NCBI GenBank assembly: GCA_017305455.1
Contig: JAFKKO010000140.1
Span: 1-38,792, forward strand
Length of the DNA: 38,792 nt
Origin: Hyphomicrobiales bacterium
GTDB lineage: Bacteria; Pseudomonadota; Alphaproteobacteria; Rhizobiales; Xanthobacteraceae
Direction: 5' to 3'
A model generated the notes under the pieces. That model saw only the letters and a list, made by a program, of their open reading frames with translations. It searched no databases and was not told the origin of the DNA. Of the stretch, positions 14,898 through 26,152 are shown one piece after another. Every line of letters starts with the position of its first letter. The first letter of the stretch is position 1. Position numbers and translations under genes: made by a program.

Positions 14898-16871
14898 ATG
14901 TCCGCATTGCCGCCACTCAAAGAAATGTTTCAAAATTCAGTCGCAAATGCCGGCGCCAGCGTCTTCCACATCGAGGATGTCTATCCACGGATCGATGACG
15001 GCCGCTTTGCGGTGAAACGCATGGTCGGCGATCCGATCGATGTGTGGGCCGATGTCTTTCGTGACGGCCACGATGTCATCGCCGCCGATCTGGTCTGGCG
15101 CGAGGAAACAAATTCGGAATGGTCGCGCACGCCGATGCGCCATCACGGCAATGATCGCTGGACCGCAACCTTCACGCCGGACAAGGTCGGACGTTATCTC
15201 TATGCCATCGAGGCGTGGACGGACGACTTCGCGACCTGGCGCCGCGGCACGCTCGCCAAGCAGGCGGCGGGGCAGGACATTGCACTCGATGCGCTGGAAG
15301 GTGCGGCCCTTGTCACGCGGGCGCAGCCGCAGGAGAAACCTGCCGCCGCGCTTTTAGTGAAAGTCTGCGAGAGCTTCCTGCAGGATGGCGACATCGCCCC
15401 ACTTCTCGGAGAGGATGTCGAGCGCGCGATGGCGGGCAGTCAGGCGCGCGACGATCTCGCCCGCTCCAAACTCTATCCGCTGACCATCGACCGTCCGCGC
15501 GCCATCGCCGGTGCCTGGTATGAAATGATTCCGCGCAGCCAGGGCACGGAGCCCGGCAAACACGGCACGTTCAGGGACTGCATCGCGCGTTTTCCGGACA
15601 TCGCCGCGATGGGTTTCGACGTCATCTATTTCACGCCGATCCATCCGGTCGGACGCATCAACCGCAAGGGCCGCAACAACGCGCTGAAGGCGGCGCCGAA
15701 CGATCCCGGCAGCCCCTATGCCATCGGCGCGGCGGAAGGCGGCCATGACGCCGTGCATCCCGAGCTCGGCACGCTGGAGGGTTTCCGCGAACTCGTACAG
15801 GCCGCGAAGCGCCTCGACATGGAGATCGCGCTCGATTTCGCCGTGCAATGCGCGCCGGATCATCCCTGGCTGAAGCAGCATCCCGACTGGTTCAAGCGCC
15901 GTCCCGACGGCAGCATGCGTTATGCGGAGAATCCGCCAAAGAAGTACGAGGACATTCACAACCCCGACTTCAATTCCGACGATGCCGGCAAGCTGTGGGA
16001 TGCGTTGCGCGACATCGTCTGGTTCTGGGTCGAACAGGGCGTGCGGATTTTCCGAGTCGACAACCCGCACACCAAACCGTTCCCGTTCTGGGAATGGCTG
16101 ATCCGGGATATCCAGTCGCGCGATGCCAACGTGATTTTCCTTGCCGAAGCCTTCACCCGGCCAAAGCTGATGAAAGCGCTGGCCAAGCTCGGCTTCACCC
16201 AATCCTATACCTATTTCACCTGGCGCACGACCAAGCACGAGTTTCAGGAATATCTCAGCGAACTCACCGATTATCCGGAGCGCGACTACTACCGGCCGAA
16301 TTTCTTCGTCAACACACCCGACATCCTGCCGTTTCATCTGCAAAGCGGAGAGCCGTGGATGTTCAAGTCGCGCATTGCGCTCGCCGCCACCCTGTCCGGC
16401 AGTTACGGCATCTATAATGGCTTCGAGCTGCTCGAGCACGAACCCATCCCCGGCAAGGAGGAATATCTCAACTCGGAGAAATACGAGATCAAGGTGCGCG
16501 ACTGGGACGCGCCCGGCAACATCAAGCCCTATATCCGCAGCCTCAACATGGCGCGCCGCGCCAATCCGGCGCTGCTGCAGACGGCAAGGTTGCGCTTCCT
16601 GCATGTCGACGATGACTATGTGATCGCGTTTTCGAAGATCTCGACCGATGCAAGCAATACCATTGTGGCGGCGATCGCCCTCGCCCGCGAGCCGCGCGAA
16701 TTCTGGCTGCCGGTCGGCGACCTTGAGATCGCAACCGAAAGCGGGCTCAGGCGCGTCGCCGCGCTGGAGAACGCCATCACCGGCGAGCGCCATGGCATCG
16801 AATGGGGCGGCATCCGCCTGCGCATCGATCCGGCGCGCGATCCGATGCTGCTGTTCCGCTGTCTGGCATAG
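14898..16871 (+). CDS. glgE: Alpha-1,4-glucan:maltose-1-phosphate maltosyltransferase
   Basis: A 657-residue GH13_3 enzyme that adds maltosyl units from maltose-1-phosphate to the non-reducing end of alpha-1,4-glucan. An N-terminal beta domain (to about residue 120) precedes the barrel. The nucleophile is D388 (FRVDNPHTKP) and the acid/base E417 (LAEAF), 29 residues apart as in the Streptomyces enzyme. PNDPGSPYAIGAAEGGHDAVHPELG is the family substrate-loop signature. An AGGG site precedes the ATG at 14898. It opens the operon; the next gene makes its substrate. No glgC or glgA is in the window, so this may be the main glucan-building route here. Confidence 0.96.
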   Translation: MSALPPLKEMFQNSVANAGASVFHIEDVYPRIDDGRFAVKRMVGDPIDVWADVFRDGHDVIAADLVWREETNSEWSRTPMRHHGNDRWTATFTPDKVGRYLYAIEAWTDDFATWRRGTLAKQAAGQDIALDALEGAALVTRAQPQEKPAAALLVKVCESFLQDGDIAPLLGEDVERAMAGSQARDDLARSKLYPLTIDRPRAIAGAWYEMIPRSQGTEPGKHGTFRDCIARFPDIAAMGFDVIYFTPIHPVGRINRKGRNNALKAAPNDPGSPYAIGAAEGGHDAVHPELGTLEGFRELVQAAKRLDMEIALDFAVQCAPDHPWLKQHPDWFKRRPDGSMRYAENPPKKYEDIHNPDFNSDDAGKLWDALRDIVWFWVEQGVRIFRVDNPHTKPFPFWEWLIRDIQSRDANVIFLAEAFTRPKLMKALAKLGFTQSYTYFTWRTTKHEFQEYLSELTDYPERDYYRPNFFVNTPDILPFHLQSGEPWMFKSRIALAATLSGSYGIYNGFELLEHEPIPGKEEYLNSEKYEIKVRDWDAPGNIKPYIRSLNMARRANPALLQTARLRFLHVDDDYVIAFSKISTDASNTIVAAIALAREPREFWLPVGDLEIATESGLRRVAALENAITGERHGIEWGGIRLRIDPARDPMLLFRCLA

Positions 16872-16879
16872 GTGACGCG

Positions 16880-19800
16880 ATGAACATCATGTCCCCGCTT
16901 GTCGAAACCGCTACCGAGAGCGACGAGCTCTGGTACAAGGATGCGGTCATCTATCAGCTTCACGTCAAGGCGTTCGCCGACAGCAACAATGACGGCATCG
17001 GCGATTTCGCCGGCCTGACCGGGAAGCTCGACTATCTGCAGGAGCTTGGCGTCACCTGCCTGTGGCTGCTGCCGTTCTATCCTTCGCCCCAGCGCGACGA
17101 CGGCTACGACATCGCCGACTATGGCGCGATCAATCCCGATTTCGGCACCATGAAGGACTTCCGCCGCTTCATCGGCGAAGCCAAGCGGCGCGGCCTGCGG
17201 GTGATTACCGAACTCGTCATCAATCACACCTCGGATCAGCATGATTGGTTCAAGCGCGCGCGGCGCTCGCCCAAGGGATCGAGCGCGCGCAATTGGTATG
17301 TCTGGAGCGACACCGACCAGAAATATCAGGGCACGCGCATTATCTTCACCGACACCGAGAAGTCGAACTGGACCTGGGATGCCGAGGCCGACGCCTATTA
17401 CTGGCATCGATTCTTCTCGCACCAGCCGGACCTGAATTTCGACAATCCGCGCGTGGTGAGCGCGGTGGTGCAGGTGATGAAGCGCTGGCTCGATGCCGGT
17501 GTGGACGGCTTCCGGCTCGACGCCATTCCCTATCTTTGCGAGCGCGACGGCACCAATAACGAGAACCTGCCGGAAACCCACGCGGCAATCAAAAAGCTGC
17601 GCGCCGAACTCGACGCTTATGCCAAGGGCAAAGTGCTGCTCGCCGAGGCCAATCAATGGCCCGAGGACGTGCAGGAATATTTCGGCGACAGCGACGAGTG
17701 CCACATGGCCTATCACTTCCCGCTGATGCCGCGCTTTTATATGGCGATCGCGCAGGAGGACCGCTTTCCCGTCACCGACATCCTGCGCCAGACGCCGGAC
17801 ATTCCCTCGACCTGCCAATGGGCGCTGTTCCTGCGCAATCACGACGAGCTGACGCTGGAAATGGTCACCGACGTCGAGCGCGACTACCTGTGGTCGACCT
17901 ACGCCAACGATCCGCGCGCGCGCATCAATGTCGGCATCCGCCGCCGCCTCGCGCCGCTGATGGACAACGACCGCCGCAAGATCGAACTGATGAATTCGCT
18001 GCTGCTGTCGTTTCCCGGCACCCCGATCATCTATTACGGCGACGAGATCGGGATGGGCGACAATATCTATCTCGGCGACCGCAACGGAGTACGCACCCCG
18101 ATGCAGTGGACACCGGACCGCAACGGCGGCTTCTCGCGCGCCGATCCGGCGCGGCTCTACGCACCGACCATCATGGATGCGATCTACGGCTACGAGTCCG
18201 TCAATGTCGAGGCGCAGTCGCGCAGCCTGTCCTCGCTGCTGAGCTGGACCAAGCGGCTGATCGCAGTGCGCAAGACCAGCAAGGCGTTCGGGCGCGGCAC
18301 TATTACCTTCATCCGGCCGACCAACCGGTCAACGCTGGCCTATGTCCGCCACTATGAGGACGAGATCATCCTGTGCGTCGCCAACCTGTCGCGTTCGGCG
18401 CAGGCCACCGAACTCAATCTTGCGGCGTGGAAGGAGCGCGTGCCGCTCGAAATGCTCGGTCGCACCACCTTTCCGCCGATCGGCGAACTGCCCTATCTGA
18501 TCACGCTGGCGCCTTACGGCTTCTACTGGTTCCGTCTCAACGAGAAGCCGCTGGAGCCGACGGTCACGGACGAGCCGGTGCCGGAATTCGAGACGCTGGT
18601 GGTGCCCTACGGCTCGACCTGGATGAGCCTGCAGCGCACCCGCATGGTGTTCGAACGCGAGGTGCTGCCGGCGCATCTTGCGCGCACCCGCTGGTTTCCG
18701 GAACGCTCGGCGCATGCCATTTCCACCAAGCTGACGGCCGCCCTGCCCTTCAGCAGCGAAGGCCATGCCCGGCCCTGGCTTGCGATTTTCGAATCCCGCT
18801 TGCATGGCGAGACCGGTCGCTATGCGCTGCCGATGCGGGTCGACTGGGTGCGGTTCGATCGCGAGCGCTACAACCCAAAGGCGCTGGCGGCGGTGCGCCA
18901 GGCCTCCCGCGAGGGAACGCTGGTCGAGGTCGCGAGCGACAAGGACTTCATCGCGTTGCTGCTGGGCAATATCCGCAACCGCCGCACCACGACCGACGAT
19001 CTCACCGGATCACTGGCGTTCGAGCCCACCGAGAAGCTGACGGAGATTGCTTCCGCGCCGATCGAAACGGCACGCGCGGTCCAGACCGAACAGTCCAACA
19101 CCACGACGCTGGTGGACGAGACCTATGTGGTGAAGCTCTATCGCAAGCTCGAAGCCGGCATCAATCCGGAGATTGAGATGGGCCGGTTCCTGACCGACAT
19201 CGCCGGCTTCACCAACACCCCGCCGCTGCTCGGCAGCGTCGAACTGGTGGAAGGCGACACGCGCACCGCCGTCGCCATCGTGCATCGCTTCGTCCAGAAC
19301 CAGGGCGACGCCTGGTCGGTGGCGGCGGGCTATCTCGACCGTTTCGTCGAGGAGCAGCGCCTGCTTTCGACCGACAACAATCCGCAGGAGACACAGGAGC
19401 AGATCGCACACCTGCATTATGTCGCGCAGGGCGCCAAACGCGTGGCCGAAATGCAGCTCGCGCTGGCGAGCCGCCCCGACATTCCCGATTTCAGGCCGGA
19501 AGTTGCGACTCCCGAACTGATCAAAACCTGGACCGACACCATTCTGCTGCGCGCCGAACGGGCGTTCGAGGGACTACAGCACCACTACAAGTCCGGCCGG
19601 GACAGCGATCGCGCCATGATCGATGCCCTGCTCTCCCGCCGCCACAGCTTCACGGCGGAGATCGAATCTCTCTTCCCGACGAACGAGGACACGCCGATCT
19701 TCCGCCACCATGGCGATCTGCATCTCGGCCAGCTGCTGATTTCCAAGGACGACATCTTCATCATCGATTTCGAGGGCGAGCCGCGCCGCAGTCTGGCCGA

Positions 19801-20173
19801 GCGGCGACGCAAGGCGCCAGCGGCGCGCGACATCGCGGGACTGCAGCGCTCGATCGACTATTCGGTGGGCGCGGCGCTGCAACGCGCCTTGCAGGCAGGT
19901 CCGGACGAGAGCGGCGAGATCGCACGCAAGCTGGACGAGTGGCGCAAGACCGCAACTGAAACGTTCTTCACGGCCTATCGCGAATGTCTCGGTGCGGCTG
20001 CGCTATGGCCGGCCACGCCCGGCGCGGCGGAACGGCTGCTCAAGTTCTTCCTGCTCGAGAAGGTGTTCTACGAGATCGAATACGAGCTTGCACACCGGCC
20101 CGACTGGCTGCGCATTCCTCTCAACGGCGCGCTGCGCATTCTTCAAAGTCATCAGGAAGAGGTCGCCTTATGA
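16880..20173 (+). CDS. treS: Trehalose synthase - maltokinase fusion protein
   Basis: A 1,097-residue bifunctional protein. Residues 1 to about 560 are a GH13_16 trehalose synthase that interconverts trehalose and maltose: nucleophile D214 (FRLDAIPYL), acid/base E256 ([10 protein letters not shown]), and [12 protein letters not shown] for the third acid. The rest, from about 590, is a maltokinase (Mak/Pep2) domain that phosphorylates maltose with ATP: an N-terminal cap with TRWFPE, a lysine-containing [11 protein letters not shown], and the catalytic loop HGDLHLGQ (H944-D946) followed by DFEGEP. Fusion channels trehalose into maltose-1-phosphate for GlgE, encoded just upstream (8 bases apart). 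Its stop overlaps the glgB start (ATGA). Such fusions are known in several phyla. Confidence 0.95.
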   Translation: MNIMSPLVETATESDELWYKDAVIYQLHVKAFADSNNDGIGDFAGLTGKLDYLQELGVTCLWLLPFYPSPQRDDGYDIADYGAINPDFGTMKDFRRFIGEAKRRGLRVITELVINHTSDQHDWFKRARRSPKGSSARNWYVWSDTDQKYQGTRIIFTDTEKSNWTWDAEADAYYWHRFFSHQPDLNFDNPRVVSAVVQVMKRWLDAGVDGFRLDAIPYLCERDGTNNENLPETHAAIKKLRAELDAYAKGKVLLAEANQWPEDVQEYFGDSDECHMAYHFPLMPRFYMAIAQEDRFPVTDILRQTPDIPSTCQWALFLRNHDELTLEMVTDVERDYLWSTYANDPRARINVGIRRRLAPLMDNDRRKIELMNSLLLSFPGTPIIYYGDEIGMGDNIYLGDRNGVRTPMQWTPDRNGGFSRADPARLYAPTIMDAIYGYESVNVEAQSRSLSSLLSWTKRLIAVRKTSKAFGRGTITFIRPTNRSTLAYVRHYEDEIILCVANLSRSAQATELNLAAWKERVPLEMLGRTTFPPIGELPYLITLAPYGFYWFRLNEKPLEPTVTDEPVPEFETLVVPYGSTWMSLQRTRMVFEREVLPAHLARTRWFPERSAHAISTKLTAALPFSSEGHARPWLAIFESRLHGETGRYALPMRVDWVRFDRERYNPKALAAVRQASREGTLVEVASDKDFIALLLGNIRNRRTTTDDLTGSLAFEPTEKLTEIASAPIETARAVQTEQSNTTTLVDETYVVKLYRKLEAGINPEIEMGRFLTDIAGFTNTPPLLGSVELVEGDTRTAVAIVHRFVQNQGDAWSVAAGYLDRFVEEQRLLSTDNNPQETQEQIAHLHYVAQGAKRVAEMQLALASRPDIPDFRPEVATPELIKTWTDTILLRAERAFEGLQHHYKSGRDSDRAMIDALLSRRHSFTAEIESLFPTNEDTPIFRHHGDLHLGQLLISKDDIFIIDFEGEPRRSLAERRRKAPAARDIAGLQRSIDYSVGAALQRALQAGPDESGEIARKLDEWRKTATETFFTAYRECLGAAALWPATPGAAERLLKFFLLEKVFYEIEYELAHRPDWLRIPLNGALRILQSHQEEVAL

Positions 20174-22317
20174 CATTGCCCAATGATGCCTACGCCATCG
20201 TCGAAGGCCGTCATTCCGATCCGTTCCGCTATCTCGGACTGCATGTCGAGAACGATCAGAACGTGGTGCGCGCCTTCCTGCCACATGCTTCAAGCGTCGA
20301 AGCGGTGGACGACGAAGGCCGCGCGGCGAAGCTGGCGCTGGTCCATGACGCCGGTCTTTTCGTCGGGCCGCTGCCGCGCAATGTGAAGCGCTACACTCTG
20401 CGCGCCAGCTTCGGCGACAATGTCGTCGAACTGCACGATCCTTACGGCTTTCCACCGGTGCTAAGCGAGTTCGATCTCTATCTGCTTGGCGAAGGCACGC
20501 ATCAGCGGCTCTACGACAAGCTCGGCGCGCATCCGATGACGCTCGACGACATCAATGGCGTCGCTTTCGCGGTGTTCGCGCCGAATGCGCGGCGTGTCAG
20601 CGTGGTCGGCGACTTCAACTTCTGGGACAACCGCCGCCATGCCATGCGCGTGCGCGGCAACGGCTTCTGGGAAATCTTTATTCCCGGCGTGACCGCCGGC
20701 GACCACTACAAGTTCGATATCGTCGGCCCCTACGGCCAGGAATTACCGCTGAAGGCCGACCCTCTCGCCTTCCGCGCCGAGATACGGCCGAGCACCGCCT
20801 CGATCGTGTTCGATGAAGAAAAGCTTGTCCCGAAAACACGGGCTCCGGCCGATGCCAATGCGCTGTCAGCGCCGATCTCGATCTACGAGGTGCATCTCGG
20901 CTCCTGGCGCCGCAAGAACGGCAACGAATGGCTGACCTATTGCGAACTCGCAGAGACGCTGCCGCGCTATGCCCGCGAGATGGGCTTCACCCATGTCGAA
21001 TTCATGCCGGTCAGCGAGCATCCGTTTGACGGCTCGTGGGGCTATCAACCGACCGGGCTGTTCGCTCCGACCAGCCGGTTCGGCACACCGGACGATTTCG
21101 TCACGCTGATCGAAGCCTGTCACCGCGAGGGACTCGCGGTGCTGATCGACTGGGTGCCGGGTCATTTTCCCGACGATCCGCACGGCCTTGGCCATTTCGA
21201 CGGCACCGCGCTCTATGAGCACGCCAACCCGCTGCAGGGCCGCCATCTCGACTGGGGCACGCTGATCTACAATTACGGACGTACGGAAGTGGTCAACTTC
21301 CTGATCGCCAATGCACTGTTCTGGCTCGACCGCTACGGCATCGACGGGCTGCGCGTCGATGCCGTCGCCTCGATGCTGTATCTCGACTACAGCCGCCCGG
21401 CCGGCGGCTGGATCCCCAACAAATATGGCGGGCGCGAGAATATCGAGGCGATCGAATTCCTGCGGCGCTTCAACACCGAAGTGTTCGCGAAATTTCCGCA
21501 CGCCACCACGGCGGCTGAGGAATCCACGGCATGGCCGCAAGTGTCGCGGCCGGTGGAATTCGGCGGCCTCGGCTTCGGCTACAAGTGGAACATGGGTTGG
21601 ATGCACGACACGCTGAATTACATTGGCAAGGATCCGATCCACCGCAAACACCATCACGAGCAGATCCTGTTCGGCCTGCACTACGCCTTCTCGGAAAATT
21701 TCATCCTGCCGCTGTCGCATGACGAGGTGGTGCACGGCAAACGCTCGATCCTCGGCCGCATGCCAGGCGACGACTGGCAGCGCTTCGCCAATCTGCGCGC
21801 CTACTACGCCTTCATGTTCGGCCATCCCGGCAAGAAGCTGTTGTTCATGGGCTGCGAGTTCGGCCAGCAGCGGGAATGGAATCACGACCACTCGCTGGAC
21901 TGGCATCTGCTCGATCAGCCCCTGCATCGCGGCGTTCAGTCGCTGATCCGCGATCTCAATACACTGTACCGTTCGCTGCCCGCACTGCACGAACTCGACT
22001 GCGATCCGGCGGGATTTGAGTGGATCGTCACCAGCGACGCCAACAACAATGTGTACGCCTGGATACGCAAGGGTAACGATGCGCGCCAACGCTGCCTCGT
22101 GGTGGCGAATTTCTCACCCAATGTCTATCGCGACTATCACGTCAACGTGCCGTTCCATGGTCGCTGGAAAGAGGTCCTGAACTCCGATTCGTCCTATTAC
22201 GGCGGCAGCAATGTCGGCAATGCAGGCCACCTCGAAACAAAAGAGGGTCCGGTGCCTCGGCTCAGCCTCACGATCCCCCCGCTCGCTGCGATTTTCCTGG
22301 TGCCGGAAGAATCATGA
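20170..22317 (+). CDS. glgB: 1,4-alpha-glucan branching enzyme
   Basis: A 715-residue GH13_9 enzyme that cuts alpha-1,4 chains and makes alpha-1,6 branches. Two N-terminal CBM48-type domains occupy about residues 1-210. The catalytic nucleophile is D397 ([15 protein letters not shown]) and the acid/base E450 ([10 protein letters not shown]), 53 residues apart as in E. coli GlgB. The motif [12 protein letters not shown] carries the third acid. Length is close to the E. coli enzyme (728). The ATG overlaps the previous stop (ATGA), pointing to coupled translation. It branches the glucan made by GlgE. Confidence 0.96.
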   Translation: MTLPNDAYAIVEGRHSDPFRYLGLHVENDQNVVRAFLPHASSVEAVDDEGRAAKLALVHDAGLFVGPLPRNVKRYTLRASFGDNVVELHDPYGFPPVLSEFDLYLLGEGTHQRLYDKLGAHPMTLDDINGVAFAVFAPNARRVSVVGDFNFWDNRRHAMRVRGNGFWEIFIPGVTAGDHYKFDIVGPYGQELPLKADPLAFRAEIRPSTASIVFDEEKLVPKTRAPADANALSAPISIYEVHLGSWRRKNGNEWLTYCELAETLPRYAREMGFTHVEFMPVSEHPFDGSWGYQPTGLFAPTSRFGTPDDFVTLIEACHREGLAVLIDWVPGHFPDDPHGLGHFDGTALYEHANPLQGRHLDWGTLIYNYGRTEVVNFLIANALFWLDRYGIDGLRVDAVASMLYLDYSRPAGGWIPNKYGGRENIEAIEFLRRFNTEVFAKFPHATTAAEESTAWPQVSRPVEFGGLGFGYKWNMGWMHDTLNYIGKDPIHRKHHHEQILFGLHYAFSENFILPLSHDEVVHGKRSILGRMPGDDWQRFANLRAYYAFMFGHPGKKLLFMGCEFGQQREWNHDHSLDWHLLDQPLHRGVQSLIRDLNTLYRSLPALHELDCDPAGFEWIVTSDANNNVYAWIRKGNDARQRCLVVANFSPNVYRDYHVNVPFHGRWKEVLNSDSSYYGGSNVGNAGHLETKEGPVPRLSLTIPPLAAIFLVPEES

Positions 22318-24392
22318 TGCGCGTCACCGCCGGCAGTCATTATCGTCTCGGTGCGACCTGGGATGGCAGGGGAACCAACTTCGCGCTGTTTTCCGCTCAT
22401 GCGGAGAAGGTTGAACTGTGTTTGTTCGACGCGCAAGGCCGGCGCGAAATCGAACGCATCGCGCTGCCGGAGCGCACCGAGGATGTCTGGCACGGCTATC
22501 TTCACGATATCATGCCCGGACAACGCTACGGCTACCGCGTCCACGGCCCGTACGATCCGGAGCGCGGCCATCGCTTCAATTGCCACAAGCTGCTGCTGGA
22601 CCCTTACGCCAAACGCCTCGCCAACCGTCTGGTGTGGAGCGACGCGCATTTCGGCTATCGCACCGGCAGCGCGCGCGAGGACCTGTCGTTCGACCGCCGC
22701 GACAACGCGCGCGGCGTTCCGAAAGCCGTGGTGGTGGATGAGACCTTCAACTGGGGGCGGCACGAGACCCGCCCCTTCGTGCCATGGGCCGACACCATCA
22801 TCTACGAGGCGCACGTCAAGGGATTGACGCAGATGCGCAAGGACATTCCGCCGAACCTACGCGGGAGCTATCGCGCGCTGTCGTCACCGACGATGATCGA
22901 GCATCTGAAGCGACTCGGCGTCACCACCGTCGAATTGTTGCCGGTGCACGGCTTCATCGATGACCGCTATCTGGTCGAAAAGAGCCTCGTGAACTACTGG
23001 GGCTACAACTCCATCGCGTTCTTCGCCCCGGAGATGAGGTACGCGCCCGACAAGACGCTGGACGCTTTTCGCACCACGGTCGCCCGGCTGCACGATGCCG
23101 GCATCGAGGTGCTGCTCGATGTAGTCTACAACCACACCGCGGAAGGCAATCATCTCGGCCCGACGCTGTCGTTCCGCGGCATCGACAATCTGTCCTACTA
23201 CTGGCTGATGCCGGACAATCCGCGCTACTACGACGACTTCACCGGTTGCGGCAATTCGCTCAACCTTACCCATCCGCGCGTACTGCAGATGGTAATGGAC
23301 TCGCTGCGCTACTGGGTCGAGACCTGCCACGTCGATGGCTTCCGCTTCGATCTCGCCAGCACGCTCGGGCGCGGCCCGAACGGTTTCGAGCGCAATGGCA
23401 ATTTCTTAACCGCGGTGCGGCAGGACCCCGTGCTGGCGACGGTGAAGCTGGTCGCCGAGCCGTGGGATGTCGGCCTTGGCGGCTATCAGGTCGGCGGTTT
23501 CTCGTCGCAATGGTCGGAATGGAACGACCGTTATCGCAGCACGCTGCGTCGCTACTGGTCCGGCGAAGGCAACCTGATCGGCGATGTGAGCCGGCGCATG
23601 ACCGGCTCCGCCGATCTGTTCAACCACAGCGGCCGCACGCCGCAAGCCGGCATCAATCATGTCACGGTGCATGACGGATTCACCCTCGCCGACCTGTTCA
23701 GCTACAACGAGAAGCACAACGAGGCGAACGGCGAGGACAACCGCGACGGCTCGAACGACAACAACAGCACCAATTGCGGTCAGGAAGGGCCGACCGACGA
23801 TCCCGGCATTCTCGCGTTGCGCCGCCAGCTTCGCAAGAACCAGCTCGCATGTCTGCTGCTGGCGCAGGGTGTGCCGCTGATTCTGGCGGGCGACGAGGTC
23901 GGCAACTCGCAGAACGGCAACAACAATGCCTATTGCCAGGACAACGAAATCGGCTGGGTGAACTGGGACAGCATCAACCGCGAAGGTGAAGATCTCACCG
24001 AGTTCATCGGAACGATGACGGCGCTGCGCAACCGCTTCCCGCAAATCAAGTCGCGGCGCTGGGTCGATGGCCGGCAGGCTGACGGCTCCTTCGGCGTGCT
24101 GTGGCTGACGCCCCAGGCGGAAGAAATGCAGGAAGCCGACTGGAATTTTCCGGAAGGTCGCTTTCTGTCCTACGTGCTCGGTCCGCGCGAGCGGGGCCAG
24201 CAGCCTCTGTTCATCGTGCTGAACGCCGCGCCGGAGGAAATCGCCTTCACGTTGCCGAAGCTGCCCGAATACCGGCAATGGGACTGGCTGCTCGACACCA
24301 CCAAAACGCAGACACCGTCTCAGAAAATTCCATCCGGCGCCGAATCGTCCGCGCCGCCGCGCTCCGTTCTTGCTTTCGCGGGGCTTGCATGA
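22314..24392 (+). CDS. glgX: Glycogen debranching enzyme
   Basis: A 692-residue GH13_11 isoamylase-type enzyme that hydrolyses alpha-1,6 branches of limit dextrins. An N-terminal CBM48 domain ([29 protein letters not shown]) is followed by the barrel with D346 ([12 protein letters not shown]) and E382 (VAEPWDVG). The GlgX signature [21 protein letters not shown] is present. Two overlapping ATGs at 22314 and 22317 are possible; both overlap the glgB stop. It would supply linear chains that TreY/TreZ (the next two genes) can turn into trehalose. A TreX-like role on maltodextrins is equally compatible with the sequence. Confidence 0.94.
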   Translation: MMRVTAGSHYRLGATWDGRGTNFALFSAHAEKVELCLFDAQGRREIERIALPERTEDVWHGYLHDIMPGQRYGYRVHGPYDPERGHRFNCHKLLLDPYAKRLANRLVWSDAHFGYRTGSAREDLSFDRRDNARGVPKAVVVDETFNWGRHETRPFVPWADTIIYEAHVKGLTQMRKDIPPNLRGSYRALSSPTMIEHLKRLGVTTVELLPVHGFIDDRYLVEKSLVNYWGYNSIAFFAPEMRYAPDKTLDAFRTTVARLHDAGIEVLLDVVYNHTAEGNHLGPTLSFRGIDNLSYYWLMPDNPRYYDDFTGCGNSLNLTHPRVLQMVMDSLRYWVETCHVDGFRFDLASTLGRGPNGFERNGNFLTAVRQDPVLATVKLVAEPWDVGLGGYQVGGFSSQWSEWNDRYRSTLRRYWSGEGNLIGDVSRRMTGSADLFNHSGRTPQAGINHVTVHDGFTLADLFSYNEKHNEANGEDNRDGSNDNNSTNCGQEGPTDDPGILALRRQLRKNQLACLLLAQGVPLILAGDEVGNSQNGNNNAYCQDNEIGWVNWDSINREGEDLTEFIGTMTALRNRFPQIKSRRWVDGRQADGSFGVLWLTPQAEEMQEADWNFPEGRFLSYVLGPRERGQQPLFIVLNAAPEEIAFTLPKLPEYRQWDWLLDTTKTQTPSQKIPSGAESSAPPRSVLAFAGLA

Positions 24393-26152
24393 ATGACAGC
24401 GCCTTCGGCCCGCAACTGACCCGTCATGGCGTGCTGTTCAGGCTTCGGGCGCCGGCCGCGAGCCATGTCGAGGTCATGCTCGATCGCTGTTATCCGATGC
24501 GGCGGGATGAGAACGGCGTTTTCTGCGTCGAAGTGCCGGGCGCGCGCGCCGGCGCGCGTTACATATTCCGGATCGACGACGAGATCGATGTGCCGGATCC
24601 GGCCTCGCGCTTCCAGCCCGAGGATGTACCAGGGCCGAGCGAAGTCATCGATCATGCCGCATATCGCTGGCGCGCGGCCGGCTGGCGCGGTCGGCCATGG
24701 CACGAGACTGTGCTGCTGGAAACCCATGTCGGCACGTTCACACCTCAGGGCAGCTATCGCGCGATGATCGATCATCTCGATCATCTGGTCGCAACCGGCT
24801 TTAGCGCGCTCGAACTGATGCCGCTCGCGGATTTTCCGGGCCGCCGCAATTGGGGCTATGACGGCGTGCTATGGTACGCGCCTGACAGCGTCTATGGCCG
24901 GCCCGATGATCTGAAAACACTGATCGACGAGGCGCATCTGCGCGGGCTGATGGTGTTTCTCGACGTCGTGTACAATCACTTCGGCCCGGAAGGAAACTAT
25001 CTCGGCCGCTATGCTCCCCGCTTCTTCTCATCCGCGCAAACGCCATGGGGCAATGCGATCGATTATCGCGTGCCCCATGTGCGCGCCTTCGCGATCGACA
25101 ATGCGCTTGCCTGGCTGCGCGATTATCGCTTCGACGGGCTGCGGCTCGATGCCGTCCATGCCATCTCCGAGCCGGGCGAGATGTCCATCCTGCACGATCT
25201 CAGCAAGGCTGTCGGCGCTTTCGCCGCCAGCAGCGGCCGCCACATCCATCTTGTGCTGGAGAACGACGACAATGCCGCGCGCCTGCTCGATCCGACAATC
25301 GATCCGCCCTCCGGCTGCTATCGCGCGCAATGGAACGATGATTATCACCACGCCTGGCATGTGCTGCTGACCGGCGAGACTTCGGGTTACTACCGCGACT
25401 ATCCGAAACCGTGCGAGGCGATCTCGCGCGCGCTCGGCTCGGGCTTTGTCTATCAAGGCGAGAGTTCGACCCATCGCGAGGGCCAACCACGCGGCGAAGC
25501 AAGCCTCCACCTGCCGCCCACAGCCTTCGTCAACTTCCTGCAGAACCACGACCAGATCGGCAATCGCGCGCTCGGCGACCGGCTGGAGGCACTGGCCGAT
25601 GCCGCCGCAATCGAGGCCGCACTCGCCATCACCCTGCTCGCGCCGATGCCGCCGATGATGTTCATGGGTGAGGAATGGGGCACAACCTCACCGTTCCCGT
25701 TCTTCTGCAACTTCAAGGGCGATCTCGCCCATGCGGTCCGGCAAGGCCGCCGCCGGGAATATGCGGCGGCTTATCAGGCTTATGGCGACGATGTGCCAGA
25801 TCCGCTGGACGAGGCAACTTTCAAGCTCGCCACGCTCGACTGGGCAGAGCGCGACACTTCCACCGGCCGCGCGCGGCTCGCTCTGGTTCGCGACCTGCTG
25901 ACGATCCGGCGCAAGGAGATCATACCGCGACTCGCCGATGCCGCATTCGGCGAAGCGCGCGTTGACGCGCGCAATCATCTTGTCGCGCATTGGCAGATCG
26001 GCGGCGAGACGCTGATCGTGCAGGCCAACCTGTCCGCGGCAAAAATCGACGATGAGGCCGCCGGCACCGATGAGGTCGGACGCCTGATCTGGGGAAGGCA
26101 TGGCGATGATCTGAAACCCTGGGGCGTCGTCTGGATGGTCGGAGCGCGGTGA
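24389..26152 (+). CDS. treZ: Malto-oligosyltrehalose trehalohydrolase
   Basis: A 587-residue GH13_10 enzyme that releases trehalose from the maltooligosyl-trehalose made by TreY. An N-terminal CBM48-like domain (to about residue 100) precedes the barrel. Catalytic residues: D254 (GLRLDAVHAI), E291 (LENDDN) and the Asp in FLQNHDQIGNRALGDRL. The motif FMGEEWGTTSPFPFFCNF is a TreZ marker. The ATG overlaps the glgX stop (ATGA); sequence upstream in frame belongs to glgX in another frame and is rejected. Its stop overlaps the treY start. Cytoplasmic; works in pair with TreY. Confidence 0.95.
   Translation: MNDSAFGPQLTRHGVLFRLRAPAASHVEVMLDRCYPMRRDENGVFCVEVPGARAGARYIFRIDDEIDVPDPASRFQPEDVPGPSEVIDHAAYRWRAAGWRGRPWHETVLLETHVGTFTPQGSYRAMIDHLDHLVATGFSALELMPLADFPGRRNWGYDGVLWYAPDSVYGRPDDLKTLIDEAHLRGLMVFLDVVYNHFGPEGNYLGRYAPRFFSSAQTPWGNAIDYRVPHVRAFAIDNALAWLRDYRFDGLRLDAVHAISEPGEMSILHDLSKAVGAFAASSGRHIHLVLENDDNAARLLDPTIDPPSGCYRAQWNDDYHHAWHVLLTGETSGYYRDYPKPCEAISRALGSGFVYQGESSTHREGQPRGEASLHLPPTAFVNFLQNHDQIGNRALGDRLEALADAAAIEAALAITLLAPMPPMMFMGEEWGTTSPFPFFCNFKGDLAHAVRQGRRREYAAAYQAYGDDVPDPLDEATFKLATLDWAERDTSTGRARLALVRDLLTIRRKEIIPRLADAAFGEARVDARNHLVAHWQIGGETLIVQANLSAAKIDDEAAGTDEVGRLIWGRHGDDLKPWGVVWMVGAR

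Noticed and set aside
20866-22089. Long minus-strand frames inside glgB and other operon genes
   Set aside because: Antisense open frames are expected at this GC content; the plus-strand genes have all catalytic motifs.
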